Positions 9,438 through 18,505 are shown, counted from the stretch's first letter. The stretch is DNA of 64,000 bases from Lachnospiraceae bacterium (GCA_015057025.1 SVFD01000005.1:124001-188000); one strand, 5' to 3'. The notes: generated by a model from the letters alone, not told the origin. Translations and numbers: made by a program.

Positions 9438-9998
9438 ATGCACCAAAATTCGCGAATTGAGCAGGTGGAAGAGATAATCAGAAGAAATTCAGATATGGTG
9501 TATCGCCTTGCTTTTTCCATGGTTAAAATGCAACAGGATGCGGAGGATGTTTGTCAAGAGGTTTGGATGCAGTATATCCGTAAAATGCCGACTTTTGAGA
9601 GCTTGGAGCATGAGAGGGCATGGTTTATTCGAGTAACAGTGAATCTTTGTAAAAACATGTGGAAATCGGCATGGCGGCAGAAAGTGGTAAGTATGGATAT
9701 GTCCGTAGCGGAAGAAATTATGCCCGGAGACGGGACATTCGATAAGAAAAAGGAATATTCAAAGGCAGAAAGTAAGAATTTGTGGGAGGAATCTTTGCTG
9801 ACAGATAAAGAAGAAGGTGTTGTTGAAGCCGTAAAACGTCTTCCTGTAAAATATCGGGCAGTGATACATCTTTTTTATTATGAGGAAATGAGTATAGAAG
9901 AAATTGCCCGTTCATTAAAACTTCGGCCTTCCAATGTGCGGACCAGACTTACCAGAGCACGCAATATGCTAAAAGAATGGTTAAAGGAGGATGTGTAA
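9438..9998 (+). CDS. ECF-type RNA polymerase sigma factor
   Basis: Protein of 186 aa with the two-part layout of extracytoplasmic-function sigma factors. Region 2 is at about residues 10-75 (DAEDVCQEVWMQYIRKM, -10 recognition). Region 4 is at about 130-180 (LPVKYRAVIHLFYYEEMSIEEIA, followed by an HTH with RPSNVRTRLTRARNMLKEWL). The ATG follows GGTGGTGATAAG. The stop overlaps the next start (TAATG), so it is translationally coupled to a membrane protein that is probably its anti-sigma partner. The inducing signal is unknown. Confidence 0.9.
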   Translation: MHQNSRIEQVEEIIRRNSDMVYRLAFSMVKMQQDAEDVCQEVWMQYIRKMPTFESLEHERAWFIRVTVNLCKNMWKSAWRQKVVSMDMSVAEEIMPGDGTFDKKKEYSKAESKNLWEESLLTDKEEGVVEAVKRLPVKYRAVIHLFYYEEMSIEEIARSLKLRPSNVRTRLTRARNMLKEWLKEDV

Positions 9999-11083
9999 TG
10001 TTTCAAGATGTATATAAAAGTGCTTATGATAAAATTATATATCGAAAAAGTGCAGAAATAAATAAGGCAGAAATTGCACAATGGATAGAAAAAGAAGAAA
10101 AAAGAAATATTGTAGTAAAAAGAAATTGCAGAGTTTTAAAACCTATATTAACAACTGTTTTTATAGGGTGTATTGTGATATTTTCAATAGTTCCCACGGC
10201 AGCAGCAACCATACCGGGGTTTTATGAAGTGTTGGAGCGCAATGCACCGGCTTTAGCAGATTATTTAGTTCCCGTACAAAAGACGGATAGCAGTAAAGGA
10301 ATTATAATGAATCTGGAAGCGGCAAAGGTAGAAGGAAATACAGCTGAAATTCTGGTATCTTTTAGCGATGAAGGAAACAATAATTACATTCATGGTATGG
10401 TGGATATGTATGATAGCTATGGTCTGCATAGTTACAGCGGAGAAAGTAACATAGCCGGTTGTTCTTTTGTGGAATATAATGCGGAACAGGATAAGGCATA
10501 TTTTCAAATCGATTTAATCAGTTCCGACGGGACTTTTGATACAAGTCGAATGAATTTCAATGTAAGTACACTATTGACAGATTGTGAAAGCTATACGCAA
10601 CAAATACTTTTGGATGACGTATTGAAGGAGTATGATGTAAAAGCAGTGAACTTAAATGGCGGCAGTGGTATAGATACAGAGAATCCGGCATTAGAGAAGC
10701 TTACAATTTCGGGCGATGTAATTGATCCGCGTCCCGGTCATCTGGTTTTGGATATTCCATTGGATGAATTAAGTCCGGAGGAAATGAAAATAACCGGTAT
10801 TGCATATATGGATGGAATCCTTCGCGTCCAATTATATCGTGGTAATTTCAAAGAGGCGGACCGTCATATGAATATTTATATGCTGGACGAGACCGGAAAT
10901 GAGGTTTATCCTAATAAATCCGTTATGTGGCATGATACAGTGTCAGGTGAAGAAGTTCTTGTGGATGAATTTTATTTTGTCATTACGGAGGAACAGCTAA
11001 ACCAATATACCTTGTGGGGCGAAGGGGCAGTGCGTGCCGGCAGTATTAAAGGTAACTGGAGTATTACCTTTGATTTAGAGTAG
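9998..11083 (+). CDS. DUF4179-type membrane protein, probable anti-sigma factor
   Basis: Protein of about 361 aa: a cytoplasmic N-terminal segment (residues 1-50), one transmembrane helix (about 52-72, ILTTVFIGCIVIFSIVP), then a large extracellular part. The sequence just after the helix (AAATIPGFYEVLERNAPALADYL) has the form seen in DUF4179 proteins that follow ECF sigma genes. The start at 9998 is supported by AAAGGAGG and by the TAATG junction; an upstream in-frame ATG at 9977 would lie inside the sigma gene. Inference: it holds the sigma factor at the membrane until a surface signal arrives. Confidence 0.75.
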   Translation: MFQDVYKSAYDKIIYRKSAEINKAEIAQWIEKEEKRNIVVKRNCRVLKPILTTVFIGCIVIFSIVPTAAATIPGFYEVLERNAPALADYLVPVQKTDSSKGIIMNLEAAKVEGNTAEILVSFSDEGNNNYIHGMVDMYDSYGLHSYSGESNIAGCSFVEYNAEQDKAYFQIDLISSDGTFDTSRMNFNVSTLLTDCESYTQQILLDDVLKEYDVKAVNLNGGSGIDTENPALEKLTISGDVIDPRPGHLVLDIPLDELSPEEMKITGIAYMDGILRVQLYRGNFKEADRHMNIYMLDETGNEVYPNKSVMWHDTVSGEEVLVDEFYFVITEEQLNQYTLWGEGAVRAGSIKGNWSITFDLE

Positions 11084-11123
11084 ATTAGTCTTTTATTAAA
11101 AGCAGAAGTGAATTATGAATTAG

Positions 11124-11199
11124 ATAAAAAAACAACATATCATTTTTTCAGGGGGTGTTTTGTTCCCGACCCCACGAAGAAAGATATGTTGTTTTTTAT
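11124..11199. terminator. Bidirectional terminator between convergent genes
   Basis: Long stem: ATAAAAAAACAACATATC (11124-11141) pairs with GATATGTTGTTTTTTAT (11183-11199), with a GC-rich secondary hairpin (GGGGG/CCCC) in the loop. T-runs exist on both strands. It can end both the anti-sigma gene and the serpin gene. Confidence 0.75.
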
Positions 11200-11231
11200 T
11201 TTATATCTTTACCGGTCAGATACGACCTCCT

Positions 11232-12539
11232 TTACTCAGCCACCGAATTCAAGGTTCCGATAAATACGGGAATGCCGGTTTTGGCATCCACAATTGCAAA
11301 GACGAAAGGTCTGTCAAGAATAACCTCTTTCTGTTCTTTTGGTGCAGGAGCCATATCGTTCTGCATTTCCACTCCGGTAACAGCAGCGGCCTTGGTACCT
11401 TCCTCATTCAGTTCAATGTATGTTTTATGAATTACTTTGCTGATATGTAAGTTAACGGTTTCGTCAGTCACCATTAAGGAGAAATCTGCCAGTCCCTCTG
11501 TAAAGGCAGTAGACATTCCCATATCCTTTAAGGCATCATTCAGTAAAATATCATAAGAATAAGTAAAACAGGGAAGCTCGGTTACTACATCGTATTCTGT
11601 GGTAAGACTATTGAAAAATTCCATATAATCTTCTGTTGTCATATCTGCAACATAATCTTCAATGGCACCTTCTTCCTTGGGAAGCATCGCCATAAAAGCA
11701 TACTCTTTGCCTTCGTAATATTTGATAAAACCGGTTGCATCATCGTTTTCCAGATAATATTCGCCGACTTCGCAAAGCATTCTTGCTGTTTCTTCTTCAT
11801 CGTCAGCATTGGTAAAAATGCCGTTTTCATTAATTTGATGTTCCTTATAGGCTTCTTCCCATTTTCCTTCAAAGGTCATGGCATTGATTAAATACATTGC
11901 CGTTAAAGGATCAATTTCTTTTATAAGAGAAGGAATCATTCCGTCTGTATTGGTATTTACCCAGTTGTTAATTTCGGTTACAGCTCCGTCGTCAAACGGA
12001 AGCATATGTGCTTCTGCATTCATGGTTTCCTTGAGCGTATTTGCATAAGTTTCGTTTAAGCAGTTTCCTAAAATGGATTCGTTGCTCCACATGGAGTTTG
12101 CAATATGAATTTCTGCACCGGCACTGTAGGTAAGCATTGAATTTAAATCCTGAACAAAGGTATTGATTTCTTCCTTGCTTGCTCCGGGGCAAAGAATGGT
12201 TAACATCTCAGTTAAGGTATCTCCATCTGCTCCGTTTAATGCCATTGCCAGGGCAAATTCAGCCGAAGCCGGAGAAATCAGACTGTTTTCGCCTTCTGTA
12301 AGACTTCTTTTAAAAAGCTCAATAGAGAAATCAATATAAGCTTCATTCATATCTTCCGTCAAAACCGGACGATCATAACCCTCCGGAATCGGGTTTTCCG
12401 AAGAGACCGGTTCATTAAAATCTTCAAATAATTCATTCATAATGTTAAATTCGAATACATCAAGACCGGAACAGCCGCTTAAGAATAGTACCGGTATCAT
12501 AACAAGCACGGCTATGTATTTTGCAAATCTTTTTTTCAT
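11232..12539 (-). CDS. Lipoprotein serpin (serine protease inhibitor family)
   Basis: Protein of 435 aa with a lipoprotein signal (lipobox LSGC, Cys near residue 23), then a complete serpin fold. Diagnostic parts are NAMTFEGKWEEAY, the hinge EEGTKAAAVTG and RPFVFAIVDAKTGIPVFIGTL near the C-terminus. The hinge has small residues, as needed for loop insertion, so it is probably an inhibitory serpin. Counting from the hinge glycine (P15), the predicted P1-P1' bond is Asp-Met. Surface-anchored serpins of gut bacteria are thought to block host or competitor proteases. The ATG follows GGAGGATTTTT. Confidence 0.92.
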   Translation of the reverse strand: MKKRFAKYIAVLVMIPVLFLSGCSGLDVFEFNIMNELFEDFNEPVSSENPIPEGYDRPVLTEDMNEAYIDFSIELFKRSLTEGENSLISPASAEFALAMALNGADGDTLTEMLTILCPGASKEEINTFVQDLNSMLTYSAGAEIHIANSMWSNESILGNCLNETYANTLKETMNAEAHMLPFDDGAVTEINNWVNTNTDGMIPSLIKEIDPLTAMYLINAMTFEGKWEEAYKEHQINENGIFTNADDEEETARMLCEVGEYYLENDDATGFIKYYEGKEYAFMAMLPKEEGAIEDYVADMTTEDYMEFFNSLTTEYDVVTELPCFTYSYDILLNDALKDMGMSTAFTEGLADFSLMVTDETVNLHISKVIHKTYIELNEEGTKAAAVTGVEMQNDMAPAPKEQKEVILDRPFVFAIVDAKTGIPVFIGTLNSVAE

Positions 12540-12692
12540 AAAAATCCTCCTTTTATCGGGTATCTGCTAATGATACGAATAAAGAAATACAAATTTATGG
12601 TGTTTTTATAAAAATTTTAGAATAAAAACAACGTACTTTCTGTGGTTTATGATATACTGAGGAGGAGTAAAAATCAACAGAGAGATAATTAT

Positions 12693-14399
12693 ATGAAGCT
12701 TAAAACCAAACTTTGGATAACTTTTATTATAATTGTAATATTACCGATTCTGCTTACCACCATTGCATATCTGGTTATCGGCGCCAGTGTTGTGCTGGAT
12801 ATGAGAGATACATATGGTGAGGACAGTATCAGTTTTTCGTTTGCGTCAAATCCGGCGTCTGCTTATGATGAAATCATCGATGAGCATTATGAGGTTATAA
12901 AAGAGTATGCTTTGGAAGAACCGGAGAAATTAGAAGATGAAGAAGTTTTAATGCAGATTGATGAAGGCTTGCAGGAAGTGTCAGCTTTCTTAGTTGTAAA
13001 GAAGGATCAGGAGCTATATTACGTATCAGAAGAGACACAGTACGATCCGATTATTCATCAGCTAACCGGACTTGCAGATACGGAATTGGAGTATTATTTT
13101 AATGATGTCAGACGTCTCGTAAAAAAGGTTACTTTTACATTTGATGACGGAAGTGCGGGAAGTGTGTATCTGGTAACAAAAGTAAATGTTATGGTTTCGG
13201 AAGCTTTGGTTACGGCCATGCTGATTGCCATGATTCTGGTATTGTTATTGACAGGTGTCTTTTTAATTTTATGGCTTAGAAGAAGTATGTTCCGCCCGAT
13301 GAATCAGCTAAAGGATGCAATGAAAAAGATTGCCGAAGGCGATTTAGATACAGAGCTTAAGACTGATGAAAAAGGTGAAATGAAAGATGTTTTCGATAAT
13401 TTTGAAATTATGAGAAAACAGCTAAAGAGTACTGCCGACGAGAAAGCGTTGGTAGAAAAAACGAACCGCGAGTTGATCAGTAACATTTCCCACGATTTAA
13501 AAACGCCTATTACTTCTATTAAAGGATATGTAGAGGGTATTATGGATGGTGTTGCGGATTCTCCCGAGAAGATGAATAAGTACATTCGTACCATTTATAA
13601 CAAGGCAAATGATATGGATCTTTTGATAAATGAGCTGACGGTATATTCCCAGTTAGATGCAAAAAGTATTCCTTATCGCTTTCATCAAATCAGCGTAACG
13701 GATTATTTTGGAGACTGTATTGAAGAAGTAGGATTGGATTTGGAGCAAAGGGGAATTCATTTTACGTATCATAATGAAGTTGAAGAAGGCACCTTAATCT
13801 GGGCAGATCCCGAACAGTTAAAGAGGGTTATCAATAATATTATTAACAACAGTGTGAAGTACAGAAAGAAGGAAGGCGCATATATTACCATTCATGTTTC
13901 CGATGCTGAGGACAAAGTATGTATTGATATGGAAGATAACGGCAAAGGAATTCCTTCTGAAGACGTAGAGAAGATTTTTGAACGTTTTTATCGTACGGAT
14001 GCATCCCGTAATTCTGCTCAGGGTGGTAGCGGAATCGGTCTTTCCATCAGTAAAAAAATTGTGGAAGAACATGGAGGAGAAATATGGGCAACCGGAGAAG
14101 AGGGAAAGGGCTTATCAATTCATTTTACCCTGAGAAAGGTTGTAACCGAGGCAGAGAAAGAGATACAAGAAAGCGGGCCGCTCAACAAATTTGAAAAGAT
14201 GCTTAAGAATACAGCAAAAAGAATTGAGACTGAGGCTGAAAAGGTATCACTGGAGAGATTTGGTTTTGATCGTAACGAATTAGAAAAGGGGTTAAAGGAA
14301 AGATTTTCTACCAAAAAATCCGAAAACGGTAAAAAGACCGGAGATAATAAGAATTTGGAAGAAACCGTTTCCCATAAGGAGGGATTGAAAGATGAGTAA
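12693..14399 (+). CDS. HAMP-domain sensor histidine kinase
   Basis: Membrane kinase of about 568 aa: TM1 at residues 8-32, an acidic extracellular sensor of about 125 residues, TM2 (AMLIAMILVLLLTGVFLILW), HAMP, HisKA with the phospho-accepting His in ISNISHDLKTPITSIKGY, then HATPase_c with DNGKGIPSEDVEKIFERFYR and GGSGIGLSISKKIV. A Lys/Glu-rich tail of about 80 residues follows the ATPase domain, which is unusual. I place the start at 12693 because a -10-like TATACT (12653-12658) lies inside the longer GTG-started frame. The gene overlaps the response regulator by 8 bp. Confidence 0.9.
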   Translation: MKLKTKLWITFIIIVILPILLTTIAYLVIGASVVLDMRDTYGEDSISFSFASNPASAYDEIIDEHYEVIKEYALEEPEKLEDEEVLMQIDEGLQEVSAFLVVKKDQELYYVSEETQYDPIIHQLTGLADTELEYYFNDVRRLVKKVTFTFDDGSAGSVYLVTKVNVMVSEALVTAMLIAMILVLLLTGVFLILWLRRSMFRPMNQLKDAMKKIAEGDLDTELKTDEKGEMKDVFDNFEIMRKQLKSTADEKALVEKTNRELISNISHDLKTPITSIKGYVEGIMDGVADSPEKMNKYIRTIYNKANDMDLLINELTVYSQLDAKSIPYRFHQISVTDYFGDCIEEVGLDLEQRGIHFTYHNEVEEGTLIWADPEQLKRVINNIINNSVKYRKKEGAYITIHVSDAEDKVCIDMEDNGKGIPSEDVEKIFERFYRTDASRNSAQGGSGIGLSISKKIVEEHGGEIWATGEEGKGLSIHFTLRKVVTEAEKEIQESGPLNKFEKMLKNTAKRIETEAEKVSLERFGFDRNELEKGLKERFSTKKSENGKKTGDNKNLEETVSHKEGLKDE

Positions 14400-15081
14400 A
14401 ATATTAATTATAGAAGACGAAGTGGCAATTGCAGAGTTGCAAAAGGACTATCTTGAAATGAACGGATTTGAGGTAGATGTTTGTGGAGATGGCAAAGAAG
14501 GAGCCGATGTTGCAATTCAAAATGAGTATGATTTGATTATTCTTGATTTAATGCTACCCGGTATGGATGGCTATGAAGTATGCCGTAAAATCCGTGAACA
14601 GAAAAATATTCCCATTATTATGGTAAGTGCTAAGAAGGAGGACTTAGATAAGGTATACGGTCTTGGAATGGGTGCGGACGATTATATGACCAAACCTTTC
14701 AGTCCCAGTGAACTGGTAGCCAGGGTAAAGGCACATATGTCACGTTATGAGCGTCTGGTGGGTCAGGTCAAGAATAAGAATGAAGTCATTGAAATCCGAG
14801 GTCTTCGTATTGATAAAACTGCCAGAAGAGTATTTGTGGAAGGGGAAGAGAAGGTTTTTACAACTAAGGAGTTCGATTTATTAACCTTTCTTGCAGGTCA
14901 TCCCAATCATGTTTTTTCCAAGGCAGAGTTATTCCGTGAAATTTGGGATATGGAGTCGGTAGGTGATATTGCAACTGTAACCGTGCATATTAAGAAGATA
15001 CGTGAAAAAATTGAAAAAACCAGTGAAAAACCGGAATATATTGAAACCATTTGGGGCGTAGGGTATCGGTTTAAGGTGTAA
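14392..15081 (+). CDS. OmpR-family response regulator
   Basis: Protein of 229 aa: a receiver domain (residues 1-115) with acidic pocket EDE, phospho-acceptor Asp in LIILDLMLPGMDGYEVC and Lys in MTKPFSP. A winged-helix DNA-binding domain follows (FTTKEFDLLTFLAGHPNHVFSK and VTVHIKKIREKIE). It is co-translated with the kinase upstream (8-bp overlap, ribosome site AAGGAGGG). The targets are not identifiable here. Confidence 0.95.
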   Translation: MSKILIIEDEVAIAELQKDYLEMNGFEVDVCGDGKEGADVAIQNEYDLIILDLMLPGMDGYEVCRKIREQKNIPIIMVSAKKEDLDKVYGLGMGADDYMTKPFSPSELVARVKAHMSRYERLVGQVKNKNEVIEIRGLRIDKTARRVFVEGEEKVFTTKEFDLLTFLAGHPNHVFSKAELFREIWDMESVGDIATVTVHIKKIREKIEKTSEKPEYIETIWGVGYRFKV

Positions 15082-15118
15082 AAAGTAGTGAAAATTGAGA
15101 TAAAGACAGAAGGAACAT

Positions 15119-15811
15119 ATGAAAACAACAATTCTTTATGAAGATTCGGATATGCTTGTATGCCATAAGCCGGCAGGAATTGCGGTACAGACGGCAAGTA
15201 TTGGCCAGCAGGATGTTGTCAGTGAATTAAAAAATTATCTGGCAGGGAAAGGGGATAAGAATCCCTATGTGGGTGTAGTCCATCGTCTGGATCAACCTGT
15301 GGAAGGTGTCCTTGTATTTGGAAAGAACCAAAAGGCAACAGCATCCCTTTCTGTTCAAATACAGGATGGTAAGGCAAATAAAATATATAGGGCTTTAGTT
15401 TATGGTAAATTTGATGAAAATAGCAAAGAAGGTGTATTAGAGAATATCTTGCTTAAGGATGCCAAAAGCAATTCTTCAAGAGTGGTTGAAGCCGGCAACA
15501 GTCAGGCAAAGCTTGGCAAGAAAGCAAAGCTTACATATAAGGTTTTGCGGGAAATTGTAGTAGGAGAAGAAATCTGTAGCGAGGTAGAAATTAAACTTTT
15601 TACAGGACGTCATCATCAGATTAGAGTACAGATGTCTAATATCGGCCATCCGATTCTTGGTGATACCAAGTATGGGAATGAGGCTTCCGTGCAGTTGTAT
15701 TCCGCATTGGGCCGCAAAGGTTTAAAGTTATGTGCGTACTGCTTGTCTTTGGTTCATCCCCAAAACGGAAAACCGCAGGTTTTTACCTTGTCTAAGTTGC
15801 CTTGGGAGTAG
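15119..15811 (+). CDS. RluA-family pseudouridine synthase
   Basis: Protein of 230 aa of the RluA/RluC/RluD family, which isomerises uridine in rRNA or tRNA. The catalytic Asp lies in VHRLDQPVEGVLVFGK; the usual TSG after the Asp is changed to VEG. The motif FTGRHHQIRVQMSNIGHPILGDTKYG is also conserved. There is no N-terminal S4 domain. It stands 37 bp after the response regulator and may be read from the same message. Confidence 0.88.
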   Translation: MKTTILYEDSDMLVCHKPAGIAVQTASIGQQDVVSELKNYLAGKGDKNPYVGVVHRLDQPVEGVLVFGKNQKATASLSVQIQDGKANKIYRALVYGKFDENSKEGVLENILLKDAKSNSSRVVEAGNSQAKLGKKAKLTYKVLREIVVGEEICSEVEIKLFTGRHHQIRVQMSNIGHPILGDTKYGNEASVQLYSALGRKGLKLCAYCLSLVHPQNGKPQVFTLSKLPWE

Positions 15812-15863
15812 ATTTTGTTTTGAAATTAATTTCCATATTTTTATTAACAGATTAAAAATAAAG

Positions 15864-15908
15864 AAAGAAACTCATACTATTTTCGGAGGGATTGGTATGA
15901 GTTTTTTT
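15864..15908 (+). terminator. Terminator-like hairpin overlapping the next start codon
   Basis: The stem AAACTCATAC (15868-15877) pairs with GTATGAGTTT (15895-15904), is extended by A-T and G-U pairs, and is followed by a T-run. The 3' arm contains the ATG of the next gene and the loop contains its ribosome site (CGGAGGG). It may terminate the pseudouridine synthase transcript, control translation of the following gene, or both. Confidence 0.7.
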
Positions 15909-16934
15909 ATTGGCTTATGGAAAAATAATATAGTAAAACTGGTAATAATTGCGGCGGGTGTTCTACTGTTTTTTCGGTATGCACTGCCTTTATTATGGCC
16001 TTTTTTTGTTGCTTTTTTCTTTGTCCTGATTTTTCGCCCTTTTATAAAAAGAGTTCATAATAAAATTAAAATATCCGAGGGAATATTGGCCGGCGTACTG
16101 TTAGGGTTGATTGCGTTGATTTTGTTGTTTGGAGGGTGGTTTTTGTTATGCCGCATTATGGATATGATAGGGGAATTCCGTCAAAACAGCGATTATGTTA
16201 TGGATTGCGCCAAAACAGCATTAAATACCTGTTGTAATTTTATAGGAGAAAGGATGCGTTTAAATCCTAAAATGTTGGAAGAGGGAGTCTTGGAAGGAAC
16301 AGAAAATCTGATTGCCGGCATACGGGATAATTTTGCCCCCAAAGCATTGGATGCTTCTTATTCTTATGCAAGTGTCATTTTTGATGCCGTATTCAGTATA
16401 GTGGTTACAATAATTGCCATAATTCTTTTGACTAAGGATTATGATGATATTAAGAAAAAATTAGCAGAGAATACAGCATTTATAAGAATACGAAGATTGT
16501 GTCGAAAAATACTTACTCTTCTTAAAATATACATTAAGGCTCAGGCAATTATTGTTTTATGTGTCTCTGCCGTATCTATGGCGGGATTATTTGTTTGTGG
16601 TGTGAATCGATGGTATATATGGGGATTTTTGACCGGTTTTCTTGATATGCTTCCGTTTGTCGGTAGCGGCATTGTACTGCTTCCCATTGCTATTTTTTTA
16701 TTTTTGCAAGGAAAGGTATGGCAGGGAATAGGCTGTCTGTTGATATATGGTATCTGCGCTTTTCTCAGACAAATTCTGGAGCCCAAATTAATCGGTGATA
16801 AAATGAATGTATATCCGATTATTGTGTTGTTGTCAGTGTTCTTTGGATTGCAGTTCTTTCATATCGGAGGAATTGTATTGGGGCCGGTAAGTCTGTTTTT
16901 AATTCGGGAGATATATGAGGAGCTAAGGGAGTAA
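15897..16934 (+). CDS. AI-2E family (YtvI/PerM-like) membrane protein
   Basis: Polytopic membrane protein of 345 aa with the family layout: two N-terminal helices (residues 10-50), a pair near 60-90, a central soluble part, then five to six C-terminal helices. Conserved motifs are DMLPFVGSGIVLLPIAI and LEPKLIGDKMNVYPI. The family includes transporters and sporulation-linked YtvI; the substrate cannot be deduced. The ATG at 15897 follows CGGAGGG. Both lie within a terminator-like hairpin. Confidence 0.82.
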   Translation: MSFFIGLWKNNIVKLVIIAAGVLLFFRYALPLLWPFFVAFFFVLIFRPFIKRVHNKIKISEGILAGVLLGLIALILLFGGWFLLCRIMDMIGEFRQNSDYVMDCAKTALNTCCNFIGERMRLNPKMLEEGVLEGTENLIAGIRDNFAPKALDASYSYASVIFDAVFSIVVTIIAIILLTKDYDDIKKKLAENTAFIRIRRLCRKILTLLKIYIKAQAIIVLCVSAVSMAGLFVCGVNRWYIWGFLTGFLDMLPFVGSGIVLLPIAIFLFLQGKVWQGIGCLLIYGICAFLRQILEPKLIGDKMNVYPIIVLLSVFFGLQFFHIGGIVLGPVSLFLIREIYEELRE

Positions 16935-16964
16935 AAAAGCAATTTTTTATAAATATATTATGCC

Positions 16965-16994
16965 TTGTCAAGTTTACGTGTTTTCATATATAAT
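16965..16994 (+). promoter_or_regulatory. Sigma-A type promoter of the adenosylhomocysteinase gene
   Basis: TTGTCA (16965-16970), an 18-bp spacer and TATAAT (16989-16994). It lies about 60 bp before the ATG. No SAM or SAH riboswitch fold is seen in the short leader. Confidence 0.7.
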
Positions 16995-17052
16995 AAAAGA
17001 TGTCTGCGATAAAGTGTGGAAATAGGGACAAACTTTTATAAGGAGAAAAGCG

Positions 17053-18291
17053 ATGAACAGCGAAATCAGAGACATTAATTTAGCCGAGAGCGGTGAACGT
17101 AAAATAGAGTGGGTTAAGAGAAATTGTGACCTTTTAAGAATGTTGGAGGAAGAATTTTCTAAGACAAAGCCTTTTGCAGGTAAGAAGGTGGCACTTTCCG
17201 TACATTTAGAGGCAAAAACAGCATATCTTTGTAAGGTGTTGGCAGCAGGCGGTGCCAAAATGTATGTGACAGGTTCTAATCCTTTGTCAACTCAGGATGA
17301 TGTAGCTGCGGCTTTGGTGGCAGCAGGACTTGAGGTACATGCATGGTATGATGCAACCGAAGAAGAATATAATCACCACATCCGTAAGGTGCTTGAAGTA
17401 GGGCCGAACATTATTATCGATGACGGTGGTGATTTAGTGCATATGATGCATACCGAGTTTCGTGATTTAATTCCCAATGTAATCGGTGGTTGTGAAGAAA
17501 CTACAACCGGTATTATCCGCCTGGAAGCAATGGATGCGGCCGGCGAGTTAATGTTCCCTATGGTAAAAGTAAATAATGCCGATTGTAAGCATTTATTTGA
17601 TAACCGCTATGGTACAGGTCAGTCTGTATGGGACGGCATTAATCGTACCACTAACTTAATTGTAGCAGGTAAAACTGTGGTTGTAGCAGGCTACGGCTGG
17701 TGTGGTAAAGGTACTGCAATGCGTGCCAAGGGCTTGGGAGCAAAGGTTATTGTAACCGAAATTGATCCGATTAAGGCAATTGAAGCTGTTATGGACGGAT
17801 TTGAAGTTATGCCTATGAATGAGGCTGCAAAACTTGGCGATTTCTTTGTAACCGTAACCGGATGTAATAAGGTTATTGACGAGAGTGATTTTGCGGTAAT
17901 GAAGGATGGTGCAATCCTTTGTAATGCAGGACATTTTGATTGCGAAATTGATATGGCAAGATTAAAAGAAATTGCCGTAGAGAAGAAAGAAATGCGTAAA
18001 AATATTATGGGTTATAAGCTTCCTACCGGTCAGTGGATTTTTATCCTTGCCGAAGGTCGTCTTGTAAACTTAGCGGCAGGAGACGGTCATCCCGCAGAAA
18101 TTATGGATATGAGCTTTGCCATTCAGGCATTGTCTGCGAAGTATCTTGTTGAGCATGCTAACGAATTAAATACCAAGTTAATTGATGTTCCCAAGGAAGT
18201 GGACAATAATGTAGCCGCAAGAAAACTTGCCTTTTTAGGTAAGGCAATTGACGTCTTAACCGATGAACAGGTTGCCTACCTGAATTCATAG
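17053..18291 (+). CDS. ahcY: S-adenosylhomocysteinase
   Basis: Protein of 412 aa that hydrolyses S-adenosylhomocysteine to adenosine and homocysteine in the methyl cycle. Visible are the substrate domain motifs SVHLEAKTA and DDGGDLVH, CEETTTGIIRL, the NAD-binding loop GYGWCGKGTAMRAKGLGA, and the C-terminal clamp (GDGHPAEIMDMSFA). The length fits the short bacterial/archaeal type, which lacks the insert of the eukaryotic-type enzyme. It has its own promoter and is single-gene. The ATG follows AAGGAG. Confidence 0.95.
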   Translation: MNSEIRDINLAESGERKIEWVKRNCDLLRMLEEEFSKTKPFAGKKVALSVHLEAKTAYLCKVLAAGGAKMYVTGSNPLSTQDDVAAALVAAGLEVHAWYDATEEEYNHHIRKVLEVGPNIIIDDGGDLVHMMHTEFRDLIPNVIGGCEETTTGIIRLEAMDAAGELMFPMVKVNNADCKHLFDNRYGTGQSVWDGINRTTNLIVAGKTVVVAGYGWCGKGTAMRAKGLGAKVIVTEIDPIKAIEAVMDGFEVMPMNEAAKLGDFFVTVTGCNKVIDESDFAVMKDGAILCNAGHFDCEIDMARLKEIAVEKKEMRKNIMGYKLPTGQWIFILAEGRLVNLAAGDGHPAEIMDMSFAIQALSAKYLVEHANELNTKLIDVPKEVDNNVAARKLAFLGKAIDVLTDEQVAYLNS

Positions 18292-18320
18292 TTTAATTTA
18301 AAAATTAAGATTGTAGAGGT

Positions 18321-18469
18321 GTTGCGTGGATATTTTTATTCCGTAAAGAACCGTTTGTATGCGTCAGCACTTATCGAGCAGAAATGTAATGCACTGCGAG
18401 TTTAGTACTGTTACGCGGACAATCGAGCGAGAGCGTGTTCTACATGGAATATAAAATAATCCACGCAAC
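18321..18469 (+). repeat. Structured inverted-repeat element ending in a T-run
   Basis: The arms GTTGCGTGGAT (18321-18331) and ATCCACGCAAC (18459-18469) continue into a second paired stretch (TTTTTATTCC with GGAATATAAAA). TTTTT follows, so it can also end the ahcY transcript. The interior has no ORF but holds TCGAGCA...TGCGAGT, the reverse complement of a motif in the 25.75-kb element. Together with the promoter below it fills the 318-bp gap between ahcY and the transporter genes. Confidence 0.7.
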
Positions 18470-18505
18470 TTTTTAAATTTAAAGCAAGCAACAACCTGAA
18501 ATCGG

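Noticed and set aside
11155-11450. Plus-strand ORFs opposite the serpin end
   Set aside because: They lie in the antisense of the serpin coding region and the terminator, without ribosome sites or recognisable protein features.
16935-17052. SAM or SAH riboswitch before ahcY
   Set aside because: The leader is short, follows a clear promoter, and shows none of the conserved cores of these riboswitches.
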